NCBI GenBank assembly: GCA_034359265.1
Contig: CP136890.1
Location: forward strand, 84,841,501 to 84,905,500
Reading direction: 5' to 3'
From: Canna indica
Lineage: Eukaryota > Streptophyta > Magnoliopsida > Zingiberales > Cannaceae
DNA length: 64,000 bases
Shown here: positions 49,501 through 54,965 of the stretch, piece by piece
Layout: each line of letters opens with the position of its first letter
Position numbering within the stretch: position 1 is the first letter of the stretch
Program-made: the position numbers and the translations under genes
The notes under the pieces: generated by a model
The model's database searches: none
Told to the model about the DNA's origin: nothing
The model's input: the letters and a program-made list of their open reading frames with translations, nothing else

Positions 49501-51038
49501 AAAAAAATCCCTTAAAACAAATAAAACCTCATGGAATTTTGAGGTTGTAACTATTTATTTGAAATGATGAGGACTTTAAGTAAATAGAAGTATGAAATTT
49601 GTTGGAAACAAACTCAATACATTCCTTTGATTGCAAATATGAGTTTTCTTGAGAATGACTCAAAGACACATTGGAAAGAAAAAGTCCTAGGTGCATAAAA
49701 TGCAATTAGAAAATTGAACAACCAAAATCGAATACTCTCAATAGTGTATATTCTACTGGGACAATATTAAACGGCATGTCACTATTGTTATATAAGAGGT
49801 ATACAAAGTCCTGAAAAAAGAAAGAGATATATGGACAGTGAGCTTCACCAACTTGTCTATAAATTGCTAAGCACCTTAAGATGAAAAAACTACAGAAAGA
49901 GTTAATTTTATTGAGTGATCAAATAATATTATCCAGTATGATTCAATTACTTTGAGAATCAGGACAGCAGCAAATAGCCGATATTCAATCCTTTCACCAT
50001 GAAGCCAATCAAAAGCATTCTTTATCTGAAAGCAAAAAAATATTGTTAGTAATGCTAGTTATAGTACCGTTGCAAGACCAAAATGAAAAACCAACCTGTC
50101 TTTCCACTTCATCTGCCGTCATTGCTCCTCCTGATTTGACTAGGTGGCCTAGTACTTGACTGGAAAGGACTAAGACTTCAGGATCCCGCTTTACCTCAAA
50201 TAAAGTCCTCATATAGCTGGTGAGCTTTGAAACCTTAGATACACTTTCTCCTAATGACACATCAATCAACTCATTAATGGCTCGCAGAGCACCTAAATTG
50301 TCAGCAACTTCATTGCTTTCCAAAAGGCTAGTGATCCTATCATAGAACTGATCCATGCACCGAGAAAAAGCTTCTCCACTGAGATCACGAGCTGCCTCCT
50401 CAACATGTTTCTTTAGAGAAGCTGCAGCACCATCCTAATTTCAAAAAGAAAAATAGCTCAAGAAACAACTACACAGAGTTCAAAAAAAAGATCAGAAGAA
50501 CCCTGTGATTAGCGATGGCTAACAAAAGAAAGTTGGCATAAATGGCAAGACTTGTTCCTAAAACACTCCATAGATATGACATCACAAAAAGAGCTCCAAA
50601 TTTTATTTGACTGAACCCTATAAGCAGTTTTTTGCAACATGGTTGGTAAAAGAATATGTATGTAACTTCTTTGCTGGGAAAATTTCTAACCGCCGAACAG
50701 ATAACCTAGAAGGAAGCGCAAAACTTTAACTATGATGGCTAAAGAAAATTAGACAAAAAAAAATTGAAAACCCAAAACTAAAATTCAACTTCAAGAACTT
50801 CAAACAGCTCAAACGATCCCTGCAGTTTCATCTCGCGTGGACAGCAAATCCGGATCCTAGGCAAAGACAGACGAGAGAACGGAGAACCGAGAACCGAGGT
50901 GGGTGTGGTGCAGCGCAAGGATGCTACCTTGGGGGCGCCCCTGGTGCAGAGGTCCGCGAGAATGCGGCTGAGGGCGTCGGCAGTGCCCCCGACGGATGTG
51001 GCGCCGCCGTAACGGATCGGCGCTGCCGCGGAGGCCAT
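6894..51038 (-). CDS. TOR: TOR serine/threonine kinase, complete gene, 58 coding exons
   Basis: This gene encodes target of rapamycin, the PI3K-like protein kinase that couples nutrient, energy and hormone status to translation and growth as the catalytic subunit of TOR complex 1. I joined 58 exons using splice borders and family similarity. They total 7407 nt, a multiple of three, giving 2468 residues plus stop, against about 2480 in Arabidopsis. Phases agree at every junction I checked. Domain order is HEAT repeats, FAT, FRB, kinase, FATC. The ATG at 51038 opens an alanine-rich start beginning [12 protein letters not shown], and the stop at 6894 follows GWCPFW. Introns range from about 80 bp to 4.9 kb, and the long ones are full of mobile elements. 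All donors are GT except two GC donors. I found no frameshift or premature stop in the exons, so the gene looks intact. Exon coordinates are given in the eight block entries below. Confidence 0.97.
8065..9260. mobile_element. hAT-like non-autonomous element E1 (GATTCG family), TOR intron 55
   Basis: Perfect 8-bp duplication GCAATGAC at 8057-8064 and 9261-9268. Termini are CACAGTTGTCAAAT and, inverted, CAGTGTTGTGAGA. The subterminal arms are rich in GATTCGAATCG-like palindromes (8085-8120 and 9105-9250). The middle contains a tandemly duplicated smaller MITE and a CATCAT run. No transposase. Confidence 0.85.
8285..8876. repeat. Tandem duplication of a ~290-bp MITE-containing unit
   Basis: The segment from about 8292 to 8582 is repeated from 8583 to 8876. 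Both copies share AAATCCGGTGTACATC, CATGCACTAAACAAACAATG and CCTTCAAGAATCAAGAC. Each unit contains a MITE with inverse ends of the ATGTTTGCTTCAT / ATGAAGCAAA type. Both copies lie inside element E1. Confidence 0.85.
9596..10234. mobile_element. Tourist-type MITE, TOR intron 55
   Basis: Ends GGGCCTCATTTG and (inverted) GGCTTCATTTG, flanked by the 3-bp duplication TAA (9593-9595 and 10235-10237), the PIF/Harbinger signature. The interior is very AT-rich, with GGTGGGATG-type short inverted blocks near the right end and no ORF. Confidence 0.72.
10339..14254 (-). CDS. TOR: TOR exons 49-55, PI3K-like kinase catalytic domain (aa 2042-2314)
   Basis: Exons 14094-14254, 11349-11522, 11147-11275, 10908-10991, 10760-10821, 10605-10677 and 10339-10473. 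Exon 49 has [17 protein letters not shown] and [17 protein letters not shown], the N-lobe with the glycine-rich region and conserved lysine. Exon 50 has [19 protein letters not shown]. Exon 53 carries the catalytic loop [15 protein letters not shown], and exon 54 carries [12 protein letters not shown] with the metal-binding DFG. Exon 55 continues with [20 protein letters not shown]. All catalytic residues are intact, so the kinase should be active. Intron 49 (11523-14093) contains a hAT-like element. Confidence 0.97.
12282..12890. mobile_element. hAT-like element E2 (ACCGGTACC family), TOR intron 49
   Basis: Perfect 8-bp duplication CTTGGGAC at 12274-12281 and 12891-12898. Both ends read CATGGTTT[A/C]AAATA inward. 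The arms are dense in ACCGGTACCGGTACCG and GGTACGGTATTT motifs. The middle is AT-rich and shares ATACATAATTGAT and CAAATACATGAATACAATG with element E3, so they are one family. No coding capacity. Confidence 0.88.
14907..16089 (-). CDS. TOR: TOR exons 45-48, FRB domain and kinase entry (aa 1904-2041)
   Basis: Exons 15898-16089, 15220-15300, 15057-15131 and 14907-14973. Exon 45 codes [20 protein letters not shown] followed by [14 protein letters not shown], the first half of the FKBP12-rapamycin binding four-helix bundle. Exons 46-47 supply [19 protein letters not shown], the last helix. Residues that contact rapamycin in the human structure (the Ser of EEAS, the Phe of LYFGE, and Trp, Asp and Tyr of AWDLYYH) are all present. 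The loop after [11 protein letters not shown] is shorter than in Arabidopsis as I remember it. Exon 47 ends in a second GC donor (TTACAG|GCAAGAAT, donor bases 15055-15056). Exon 48 codes [20 protein letters not shown], the entry into the kinase N-lobe. Confidence 0.95.
15055..15056 (-). other. GC splice donor of TOR intron 47
   Basis: Exon 47 ends ...GATTTACAG and is followed by GCAAGAAT. The conserved junction between LDLQ and SVSPELL requires the cut here. Reading through gives an in-frame stop in the intron. The acceptor AG is at 14974-14975, making an 83-nt GC-AG intron. Confidence 0.85.
16175..16176 (-). other. GC splice donor of TOR intron 44
   Basis: Exon 44 ends ...GTTGATCAG followed by GCAAATG. 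The next exon starts GCCCAGCTTGTC, which restores the family sequence VDQ|AQLVS. A GT donor 18-24 nt farther in (GTAAAC) would add non-conserved residues and leave a very short intron, so GC is preferred. Confidence 0.8.
16177..18715 (-). CDS. TOR: TOR exons 43-44, end of FAT domain (aa 1797-1903)
   Basis: Exons 18509-18715 and 16177-16290. Exon 43 codes [15 protein letters not shown] and [20 protein letters not shown], the most conserved end of the FAT domain, then [11 protein letters not shown]. Exon 44 begins [12 protein letters not shown] and ends VLVDQ. Exon 44 is followed by a GC donor (GATCAG|GCAAATG on the minus strand, donor bases 16175-16176) and an 87-nt intron. Confidence 0.94.
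16919..17549. mobile_element. Fold-back element, TOR intron 43
   Basis: The left arm (GAAATTTGACAAAAGC, CAAAACCATAACTATTTTT) is inversely repeated at the right end (AAAAATAGCTATGGTTT, TTTTGACAAATATCTC). The centre contains several copies of a CAACCAAAAAA-type motif. I could not find a clean target duplication, so the class is undetermined. Confidence 0.5.
17641..18092. mobile_element. MULE-type fold-back MITE, TOR intron 43
   Basis: The whole element is two long inverted arms. Both ends read GGGTTAAGGGTGATTTTTG inward, and the arms share CTAAACTCTTCTTTGGTTGA and TTAAACAAACGAAAAC-type stretches. A perfect 9-bp duplication AAATAGAAA (17632-17640 and 18093-18101) points to the Mutator superfamily. 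Confidence 0.8.
19095..19755. mobile_element. hAT-like element E3 (ACCGGTACC family) with long hairpin, TOR intron 42
   Basis: Perfect 8-bp duplication CTTGGCAC at 19087-19094 and 19756-19763. Ends read CATGGTTTAAAA and CAAGGTTTAAAA inward. Next to the ends lie CGGTACGGTA and GGTATATACCG-type motifs. The core is a near-perfect inverted repeat of about 156 bp (19281-19436 and 19474-19629). Confidence 0.88.
20619..21171. mobile_element. hAT-like element E4 (GGCGCC family), TOR intron 42
   Basis: Perfect 8-bp duplication GTTAAATT at 20611-20618 and 21172-21179. Ends read CAAGGTTGTCAAA and CAGGGTTGTCAAA inward. The arms are built of GGCGCTAGGCGC, AGGCGCGCGCCT and GCCTAGGCGCCCGGGC motifs. The middle has a direct repeat containing AATCAGCTAGCTAATACATG (about 20897-20917 and 20975-20996). 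Confidence 0.9.
21400..30917 (-). CDS. TOR: TOR exons 29-42, FAT domain (aa 1284-1796)
   Basis: Exons: 30846-30917, 30619-30753, 30434-30495, 30153-30250, 25092-25222, 24857-25030, 24714-24779, 23714-23782, 23504-23614, 22349-22489, 22098-22226, 21941-21988, 21736-21829, 21400-21608. The domain starts around [23 protein letters not shown] and continues with [63 protein letters not shown] and [22 protein letters not shown] is the TPR-like alpha solenoid that clamps the kinase. Exon 40 (48 nt) codes [16 protein letters not shown] and lies within a local tandem duplication (21861-22136). The stretch between LQ and LLAR is variable in length across plants, so this is the part of FAT where small changes are tolerated. 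Confidence 0.93.
21861..22136. repeat. Tandem duplication spanning TOR introns 39/40 and exon ends
   Basis: The stretch from ACTAGATTAATACCTCAA at 21861 to ATCATC at 21970 recurs, diverged, from 22017 to 22136. Both copies contain GCAATACT or CAATACT, GATTGA(T/G)TCTACCTGTA(G/A)ACG, then CCTTTT or CTTTTA before ATCATC. The copied unit covers the 3' end of an exon, its donor and most of the intron. Confidence 0.75.
22780..23327 (+). mobile_element. TRIM-like miniature LTR element, TOR intron 37
   Basis: The left repeat (22780-22956, TGTAGCACCC...GTAACA) is followed by a decayed Met-tRNA primer site (GTATTAGAGC). A purine run (GTGGGAGAAGA) lies before the right repeat (23185-23327). The two repeats share TTGATTAATAAG, GGTATG/GTGTATT, ATCATCAACTT and AGCCTATGAAGTTGATG-type text. 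A short internal repeat TTCTATGCTATGAG occurs twice. No coding sequence. Confidence 0.6.
25443..27110 (+). pseudogene. Ty3/gypsy retrotransposon gag remnant, TOR intron 32
   Basis: A primer-site-like TGGTATCATAGC at 25736 precedes an ATG at 25761 ([20 protein letters not shown]). Downstream, in pieces, come [15 protein letters not shown] and [18 protein letters not shown], the gag capsid region, then [13 protein letters not shown]. After these comes the zinc-knuckle-adjacent text [12 protein letters not shown]. Stops and frameshifts break the frame (for example after VSK and MSLA), and element E7 splits it at 26727. The sequence resumes at 27051. A segment with CAGCCGTTCCTGTTCGTATT (25619-25680) is repeated at 27961-28016, probably leader or LTR sequence. 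Confidence 0.7.
26727..27050. mobile_element. hAT-like element E7, inserted in the gypsy gag
   Basis: Perfect 8-bp duplication TTTGATGG at 26719-26726 and 27051-27058. Ends read CATGGTTTCAAAA and CAAGGCCTAAAA inward. The interior begins with ATATTGCAAC/GTTGCAATAT-like palindromes and then a TAGCCCCTCTAG repeat (four copies). Confidence 0.82.
27107..27272. mobile_element. Truncated copy of the E4 (GGCGCC) family, E8
   Basis: Starts CAGCATTGTCAAAGGC and then follows the right end of E4 read inversely: CACTCGC, GCACCTAGGCGCGC, ATGCATGGCCAAGG, CTTCACCC, GTGCGCCTGGGTGAAGTCC. The other half is missing, and no target duplication is seen. Confidence 0.7.
27316..27647 (+). mobile_element. TRIM element with two 115-bp LTRs
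   Basis: Left LTR 27316-27431 and right LTR 27534-27647 both run TGTTA...TTAACA and are over 85% alike by eye. Immediately after the left LTR is TGGTATCAGAGG, the initiator-Met tRNA primer site. GTGAGGGGGTG before the right LTR is the polypurine tract. The inner part is only about 100 bp and non-coding, the definition of a TRIM. The flanks AGCAG and AGTAG may be the 5-bp duplication with one change. Confidence 0.82.
27648..28620. other. Intron 32 stretch with further gypsy leftovers
   Basis: Contains the 27961-28016 repeat of the 25619-25680 gypsy segment. Around 28270-28420 is a plus-strand reading [18 protein letters not shown], which may be decayed gypsy sequence. Nothing intact and no clean borders. 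Confidence 0.4.
28638..29096 (+). mobile_element. 5'-truncated LINE (L1 type) with zf-RVT end
   Basis: A 17-bp duplication ACCTATGTTATCACAAT flanks it (28621-28637 and 29097-29113), and the element ends in an A-run after TTTCGCTC. It begins in the cysteine motif at the C-terminal end of plant LINE reverse transcriptases ([18 protein letters not shown] then [13 protein letters not shown]). It continues with [17 protein letters not shown] and a stop at about 28969, then a T-rich 3' tail region. It is too short to be mobile. Confidence 0.88.
29692..30027. mobile_element. hAT-like element E9 (GGTACC family), decayed
   Basis: Ends CATGGTTAAAATC and, inverted, CATGGTTGGTTTCAG. GGTACCAG and GGTGGTACCGACCCGGTAC motifs lie near the ends, as in E2, E3 and E5. 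Flanking octamers GTCATAAT and GCCAAAAT agree in 6 of 8 places, so the insertion is old. Confidence 0.6.
31003..35579 (-). CDS. TOR: TOR exons 20-28, distal HEAT repeats (aa 897-1283)
   Basis: Exons: 35478-35579, 35282-35383, 34472-34634, 34251-34375, 34097-34149, 32905-33028, 32641-32826, 31220-31372, 31003-31155. Conserved pieces include [95 protein letters not shown] and [20 protein letters not shown]. The last two lie just before the FAT domain in all TOR proteins. Split glycine codons close properly: G|GA between exons 22 and 23, and GG|G between 24 and 25. Exon 26 is the least conserved part, a charged linker rich in R, E and P. Confidence 0.93.
31373..32640. other. TOR intron 26 with a partial GGTACC-family copy
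   Basis: At 31580 a CAAGGTTAAAAATCTTGGTACC start and (GGTACGGTAC) text mark a partial copy of the E2/E3 family. A perfect 20-bp hairpin follows (arms 31679-31698 and 31714-31733). TGATAACCAAATATT then occurs three times to about 31835. The rest shows no gene or clear element. Confidence 0.55.
33029..34096. other. TOR intron 24, nothing recognised
   Basis: AT-rich intron with short ORFs on the plus strand (for example 33518-33817) that have no family resemblance and no splice or start context. No inverted repeat or target duplication found. Confidence 0.5.
35760..35993 (-). mobile_element. tRNA-derived SINE, TOR intron 19
   Basis: A ~22-bp target duplication with one change, CTTTCCAG[C/T]AAGTATCATGTAA, flanks it (35738-35759 and 35994-36015). 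On the minus strand it starts AGGGTGGCTTTGGTGTAAC with an A-box-like GGTGTAACAGTAAAG, then a B-box-like GGTCATAGGTTGAGCC. It ends in a T-run (CACCCTTTTTT), as in plant Au-type SINEs. An inner part (CCGTTT...GTGGCTCAA...CAAGTCACAAGTGGGGTAACTTTA) is duplicated. Confidence 0.85.
36665..41775 (-). CDS. TOR: TOR exons 11-19, central HEAT region with DUF3385-like segment (aa 558-896)
   Basis: Exons: 41623-41775, 40922-41043, 40746-40845, 40465-40560, 39679-39809, 37212-37314, 36956-37138, 36796-36888, 36665-36700. Landmarks are [17 protein letters not shown] in exon 12, [19 protein letters not shown] in exon 13, [18 protein letters not shown] in exon 15 and [16 protein letters not shown] in exon 17. 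The last matches the conserved LG-GALDP segment of the TOR DUF3385 region. Exon 19 is only 36 nt and codes [12 protein letters not shown]. Exon 11 ends in GAG and exon 12 starts GAT, giving the family-typical YDE|DFEV junction. This excludes a 37-nt exon-like stretch at 41296-41332. Confidence 0.93.
37838..38320 (+). repeat. Three tandem copies of a ~160-bp unit, TOR intron 15
   Basis: Units start at GGTATTAGGG at 37838, 38005 and 38165. Each contains GTGGG[T]CC, TGTGGGGAGTTGAAGTA, GTGGAGTTCCTTTCT and CAAGTCCAA[A/G]CA[T/C]TC. Copies two and three are almost identical, and the first is more diverged. No ORF is conserved between copies. Confidence 0.9.
38322..39678. other. Rest of TOR intron 15; (AGT)n run, no gene
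   Basis: A trinucleotide run (AGT, about seven units) lies at 38703-38722. The remainder is AT-rich intron without recognisable elements. CAAAC[A/G]TGC, GAAACA and CCTAATGCACA-type phrases recur between 39300 and 39490, suggesting a diverged local duplication. Confidence 0.5.
42003..42419. mobile_element. hAT-like element E5 (ACCGGTACC family), TOR intron 10
   Basis: Perfect 8-bp duplication GTTTACAC at 41995-42002 and 42420-42427. Ends read CATGGTACCGG and CATGGTTTAAAATA inward. The arms hold GGTACCGGTACCGACC and GGTACGGTACGGTA, and the middle has AATACCGCCCATACAGGGCG. It shares AATAACTCCAATAGCACATA-like text with E2/E3. Confidence 0.88.
43379..43838. mobile_element. hAT-like element E6 (GAGTTTACTCG family), TOR intron 10
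   Basis: 8-bp duplication GTATATAG / GTATAGAG (one change) at 43371-43378 and 43839-43846. Ends read CAAGGTTGTTAAA and CATGGTTATCAAA inward. Both arms are packed with ACTCG-containing motifs such as AAACTCGTG, CGAGTTTACC and GAGTTTACTCACGAG. Confidence 0.83.
43847..46548. other. Rest of TOR intron 10, no gene
   Basis: Besides the TRIM-like element, traces of the GGTACC family occur near 43850-43890 (GTACCGGTTCAATAGTG) and 44080-44150 (CATACCGGTCC). These are too decayed to delimit. The remainder is AT-rich with no supported feature. Confidence 0.45.
45235..45640 (+). mobile_element. TRIM-like element related to 22780-23327, TOR intron 10
   Basis: An LTR-like piece with AAAGCCTACGAGGTTAATGG is followed by a primer site TGGTACCAGAGCAAAGC (45313). 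After a short non-coding middle, a second LTR-like piece (about 45511-45640) repeats AAGCCTACGTGGTTAATTGG and TCCAATTA-type text. The middle shares ATATGGTTCCGAGCTATG-like text with the intron 37 copy. Confidence 0.55.
46549..51038 (-). CDS. TOR: TOR exons 1-10, N-terminal HEAT repeats (aa 1-557)
   Basis: Exons in order of transcription: 50928-51038, 50096-50434, 49951-50025, 49284-49456, 48601-48699, 47674-47833, 47387-47530, 47126-47295, 46827-47028, 46549-46746. Exon 1 codes 37 residues and ends ...CTRGAPK; exon 2 begins [20 protein letters not shown]. Exon 4 carries [20 protein letters not shown], and exon 6 carries [19 protein letters not shown]. These helical, leucine-rich stretches are the N-terminal HEAT solenoid, which in known TOR complexes binds RAPTOR. 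Split codons close correctly: TG|G (W) between exons 4 and 5, AG|G (R) between 5 and 6, and AG|C (S) between 8 and 9. Exon 1 is GC-rich, unlike the rest of the gene. Confidence 0.94.
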
Positions 51039-51480
51039 CGATCTAGAGATCGTAGGTCGATCAGGCAGTCATAGCGTGCTATAATGCAAAGGGGGCGATC
51101 GAGATAGAGAGGGAGCAATTGAGCTGGGGGATGGGGAGGGTTTTGCTCGCGGCGGGGCGTTTGGGGTGGAGGCGAGGCGAGGTGATGTGAGATGAGGTGA
51201 GTAGCGTTGTCAATTGAGAAGATCTGCTGTGAAGAACCAACTTGGGTTGGGCGTTAGTCGTCAACTATCACGTAACGGGCCGGATGTTAAAATAAGAACC
51301 CATCCAGTTTAACTGAAATAAAGTGGAGATAAATTTTTAAAAAAAATGGATTTTTGTCCCCAAAAATATTATTAATTTATTCTTTAAGAAAAATAGATTG
51401 ATTGAGTCAGGACGTCCCACAACATTAAAAAAAATCACAAATTAACTTCTATTTTTAACCTGATTCGAATTTAAACTTTA
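51039..51480 (-). promoter_or_regulatory. TOR 5' leader and putative promoter
   Basis: Upstream of the ATG on the minus strand lies a GC-rich leader with a pyrimidine run (CTCCCTCTCTATCTC) and several C-rich blocks. Farther up are GCCCAAC and GGCCCGTTACGTGA, which resemble TCP-type and ACGT-core elements of plant housekeeping promoters, then AT-rich DNA from about 51300. The start context GATCGATGGCC has G at +4, which suits initiation. Two upstream ATGs could act as uORFs: one of 61 codons (51264 to 51079) and one of 64 codons (51118 to 50924) that overlaps the TOR start in another frame. Whether they are transcribed is unknown. I could not place a convincing TATA box or transcription start. 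Confidence 0.4.
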
Positions 51481-52480
51481 CCCAAAATGGCTTCCTAAGC
51501 ATCATCAGAATAATTTGATTTGATTAAATAAATTGTTATCATTTTATTTTGCCATTTTTGGACATTGATGACAACTGTATATGTCAATAGTCTGATCAAA
51601 TTATGGGTCAAATTGGTCAACGCCTGAGTCAAAGATGAGTCAAAATCGCTCTACAAATCAAGGTTCAAATATGGTCAAAATCAGTTTCAGAATAGATCAA
51701 ACCCCAGATCGGACTGTTAACGGGCCAATTCCATCGCACCGGCCTGCATTCTCTGCAGCACACGCAACACGTCAACTCAACATGACAACAAGAGGTTTCC
51801 ATGTCTCTCTTGTTTTTTAATCTCTTTCTTCTTCTTATACTTATTTCCGATTTTCTCTTATTTTTCCTTTACCCTTCAAACTTGCATATATGTTTCAGCG
51901 ATTTTCTTAAAAGTGAATAAGAAACCCTATTTTTCCAAAGGCATAATAAATTATCGGTATTTTCCGAAACCCGAACGGGTTTAAAAAAATTCCATTAATA
52001 CCCTCACTACCTTATAACGGGGTTAATGCAGTAGCTAATCCCGTTAACAATATTAATCATGTAAATCATGTTACATGCATATAACGGGATATAACTTAGA
52101 ATGCATTTTAAATAGTTTTGCAATCTACTTTTCATCATGCTCGTTTGATGTTTTGTCCTTCAAGATGTTTGGTAATCATAGCTTGAAGGTCCACAACTAA
52201 GAATGAATTTAGGGGAAAGCTGAAAATGTCTATTTCAACCGTTTCATTTAAACGGTTTTAGTTTGGTACTTATACACATCAATTCTCGCTCATCCAAGTA
52301 GTGAAACTAGTTGCATTAATTAAATTAGAATTTTATGTGATTTTAGAAGGTATTTCCAAGCTGATATGGGTCATTTAAACAGTTTAAATGAAACTAAAAT
52401 TATTTAAATGGCTTCAAATCTTTTGATTTGTAATTGTTCACACTCATTTTGACTAATCCAAGTTGTAGACATAATTTCAC
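51480..52480. other. Upstream flank of TOR, no gene recognised
   Basis: AT-rich DNA with several GGTCAA and AGTCAAA words between 51595 and 51700 and no ORF of convincing length or similarity. Confidence 0.45.
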
Positions 52481-52483
52481 TTA

Positions 52484-54320
52484 GGGGGCGTTTGGTTGCC
52501 CGCAAGTACAAATGCTGCAACTCTAGTTGCAGCATTTAGATAATAAATTTGTTTGGTTGGCTGCAAAATCATTTTGCAGCATTTACTAGTTGCAACTTGT
52601 ATTTCAAATATCATTTGCGGGCCGCAAGTGGAATTGCAGCCCAAAAAGCCCGCAATACAAGATTGCGGGCTGCAAATGCAATAATTTAAGTATTGAAAAA
52701 TAATTAATTTTGGCGACGTAGAGTCGTCGGATGAAGACGAGATAAATATCAAAGTTGTAGGTTTTTGTGTGCTGAACCTGAAGGTAGTGTCAGATTTTAC
52801 ATCTGATGTCATTTGATAGATTTTTTAATATATTTTCAGTATTATACAAAAACTAAAAATTATTAATTTGTCAGACAAATCGTGTCGGGCCTAAGTTTTT
52901 AGCCTGACCCGAAAAAATTTATACCCGACCCGGCCCAAAAAAGTTCGTGTCCAGCCTGGCCCGAAAAAATTTGTGTCCGTCCCACCCCGAAAAAATTTGT
53001 GTCCGACCCGACCCAAAAAATTCGTGCACTGCACGGCCCGTCCCAACCCGGCTCTGTCCGAAAAAATTTGTGCCCAACCCGACCTGAAAAATTTCGTGCC
53101 CAGCCCGACTCAAAAATTTCGTGCCTCGCCTAGCCCGAAAAAATTTGTGCTCGGCCAAGCCCGAAAAAATTCGTGCTCAGCCTGGCTCGAAAAAATTCAC
53201 TGTCGGTCCGGCCCTGCCCAAAAAAAATTCTTACCCCGGCCCGGCCCGAAAAAATTCATGCCCGACCCAAAAAAATTCGTGCCCAACCCAGCCCTGCCCG
53301 AAAAAATTTATGCACTGCCCGACTCGTGCCGACCCGAAAAAATTTGTGCCTTGCCCGGCCCAAAATTATTCGTGCACGGCCCAACCCCAAAAAATTCGTG
53401 CCCAACCCGGCCCAAAATATTTTGTGCTCGGGCCGCCCCAAAAAAATTCGTGCCCGGTCTGGACCGAAAAAATTCTTGCCTGGCCCTGCTCGAAAAAATT
53501 CGTGGTCAGCCCTGCCCAAAAAAATTCGTGTCCCAACCCAACCCGAAAAATTTCATGCCCAACCCGACCTAACACGAAAAGAAATTCATGCCCAGTCCGA
53601 AATATTCGCATCGAGCCCAACCTTGCCCGAAAAAATTCGTGCACTGCCCATCTTGACTCGGCTCGGCCCAAAAAATTTATGCCCGACCCCGCATGAGAAA
53701 ATTCGTTCCCAGCCAAAAAAATTTCGTGCTCGGCCCGGCCCGAAAAAATTCCTGCCCGACCCGGCCTGAAAAAATTCGTTTCCCGACCCAGCTCAAAAAA
53801 ATTCATCCCGGCCCGGCCTGACCAGAAAAAAAAATTCGTGCCCAGCCCGAAAAAAAAATTGTGTTCGGCCCAGCCTTGCCCGAAAAAATTCGTGCACTGC
53901 CCAACCTGTCTTGGTCCGGCTCGGGCCGACTCGAAAAAATTCATGTTCGGCCCGGCCCAAAAAGATTTGTGCACGACCCGACCCGAAAAGTTCGTGCCCG
54001 ACCCTGCCCGAAAAAGTTTGTACCCGGCCCGGATAAATTCGTGCATGCTCGGCCCGTCCTGGCCCGGCCCGGCTCAACCCGACTTGAGAAAATTCGTGCC
54101 CGACCCGACCCGAAAAATTTCGTAAGATGCAAGTTGCACGTTGCAAGTTGCAAGTGTAATTACAACTTCCATTTGCGGCCAACCAAATGCTTGCAAATAG
54201 AAGTTGCAACTCTACTTGCGGGCAACCAAACGGTAGGCTGCAAAATCTATTTGCGGGCATTTGCTTTTGCATGCAAATAGATTTTGCAGCATTTACACTT
54301 GCGGGTAACCAAACGCCCCC
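52484..54320. mobile_element. Tourist/Harbinger-type element E13 carrying a minisatellite
   Basis: Terminal inverted repeats of about 37 bp with few mismatches (GGGGGCGTTTGGTTGCCCGC against GGGGGCGTTTGGTTACCCGC) are flanked by TTA on both sides (52481-52483 and 54321-54323). Subterminal TTGCAGCATTT / TGCAAATAGA[A/T] motifs are palindromic. The core, about 1.2 kb, is a tandem array. No transposase; probably mobilised in trans by a PIF/Harbinger transposase. Confidence 0.8.
52877..54122. repeat. Minisatellite of ~22-26-bp units (GGCCCGAAAAAATTCGTGC type)
   Basis: Around fifty degenerate units alternate a GC-rich half (CCCGACCCGGCCCG) with an A/T-rich half (AAAAAATTCGTG). The motif reads nearly the same on both strands, and stops are rare, so overlapping ORFs of up to 226 codons appear in several frames on both strands. 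These ORFs are a by-product of composition, not genes. Confidence 0.95.
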
Positions 54321-54965
54321 TTAGGCTCTGTTTGGAAACAAATCATTAAGGGGAAGGGAAGGGAATGGAGGGGAAGGGAGAGGAGGGAAAGGGAAATGAG
54401 AGAAAAAATTAATCTTGTTTGGATATAGTTTAATAAGGGGAAGGGAATGGGAGGAAAAACTTAACCTTGTTTGGATATACTTTATCAGGGGAAAGAATGA
54501 GAATGATGAAATCTTTTATTTAATAGATAATTATACCCTTTTTATTTTTGTGTTATATATATGTTTTTTTTTTGCCATTTCTATTCCTAAAGATATTAGG
54601 ATTTTTTTGGCCGACTACTAATATTAGGATTAGGCAAAAAATACTATGAAGGAAAAAAATTAAGAACGATAGCATTGTACATAACCTACAAACTTCAATT
54701 GATATATAAAAGAAAACCCAAAAACTCATAAAAATCTACATCTGCAAAGTTTCATAACCAAGTTACTCGACCGACCATAAAAATGAAAGATCCATAATCC
54801 TAATACAATTAAAAGAAAATAATTAATCGACTACCAAATTAAATAAACTAAATGATAAGTCTGAAAAACAATCAAGTATCACTCAACCCATGGGGGTAGT
54901 AGGACCGAAGACAATTTCCATGATTGCATCCTTTCTCATGTGCGTCGAACAACCAAGTACTGCTC

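Noticed and set aside
52919..54280. Several ORFs of 87-226 codons on both strands with PKKFV / EFFRAG repeats
   Set aside because: They are different frames of the same minisatellite. The unit is stop-poor on both strands and has no start, splice or composition signals of a gene.
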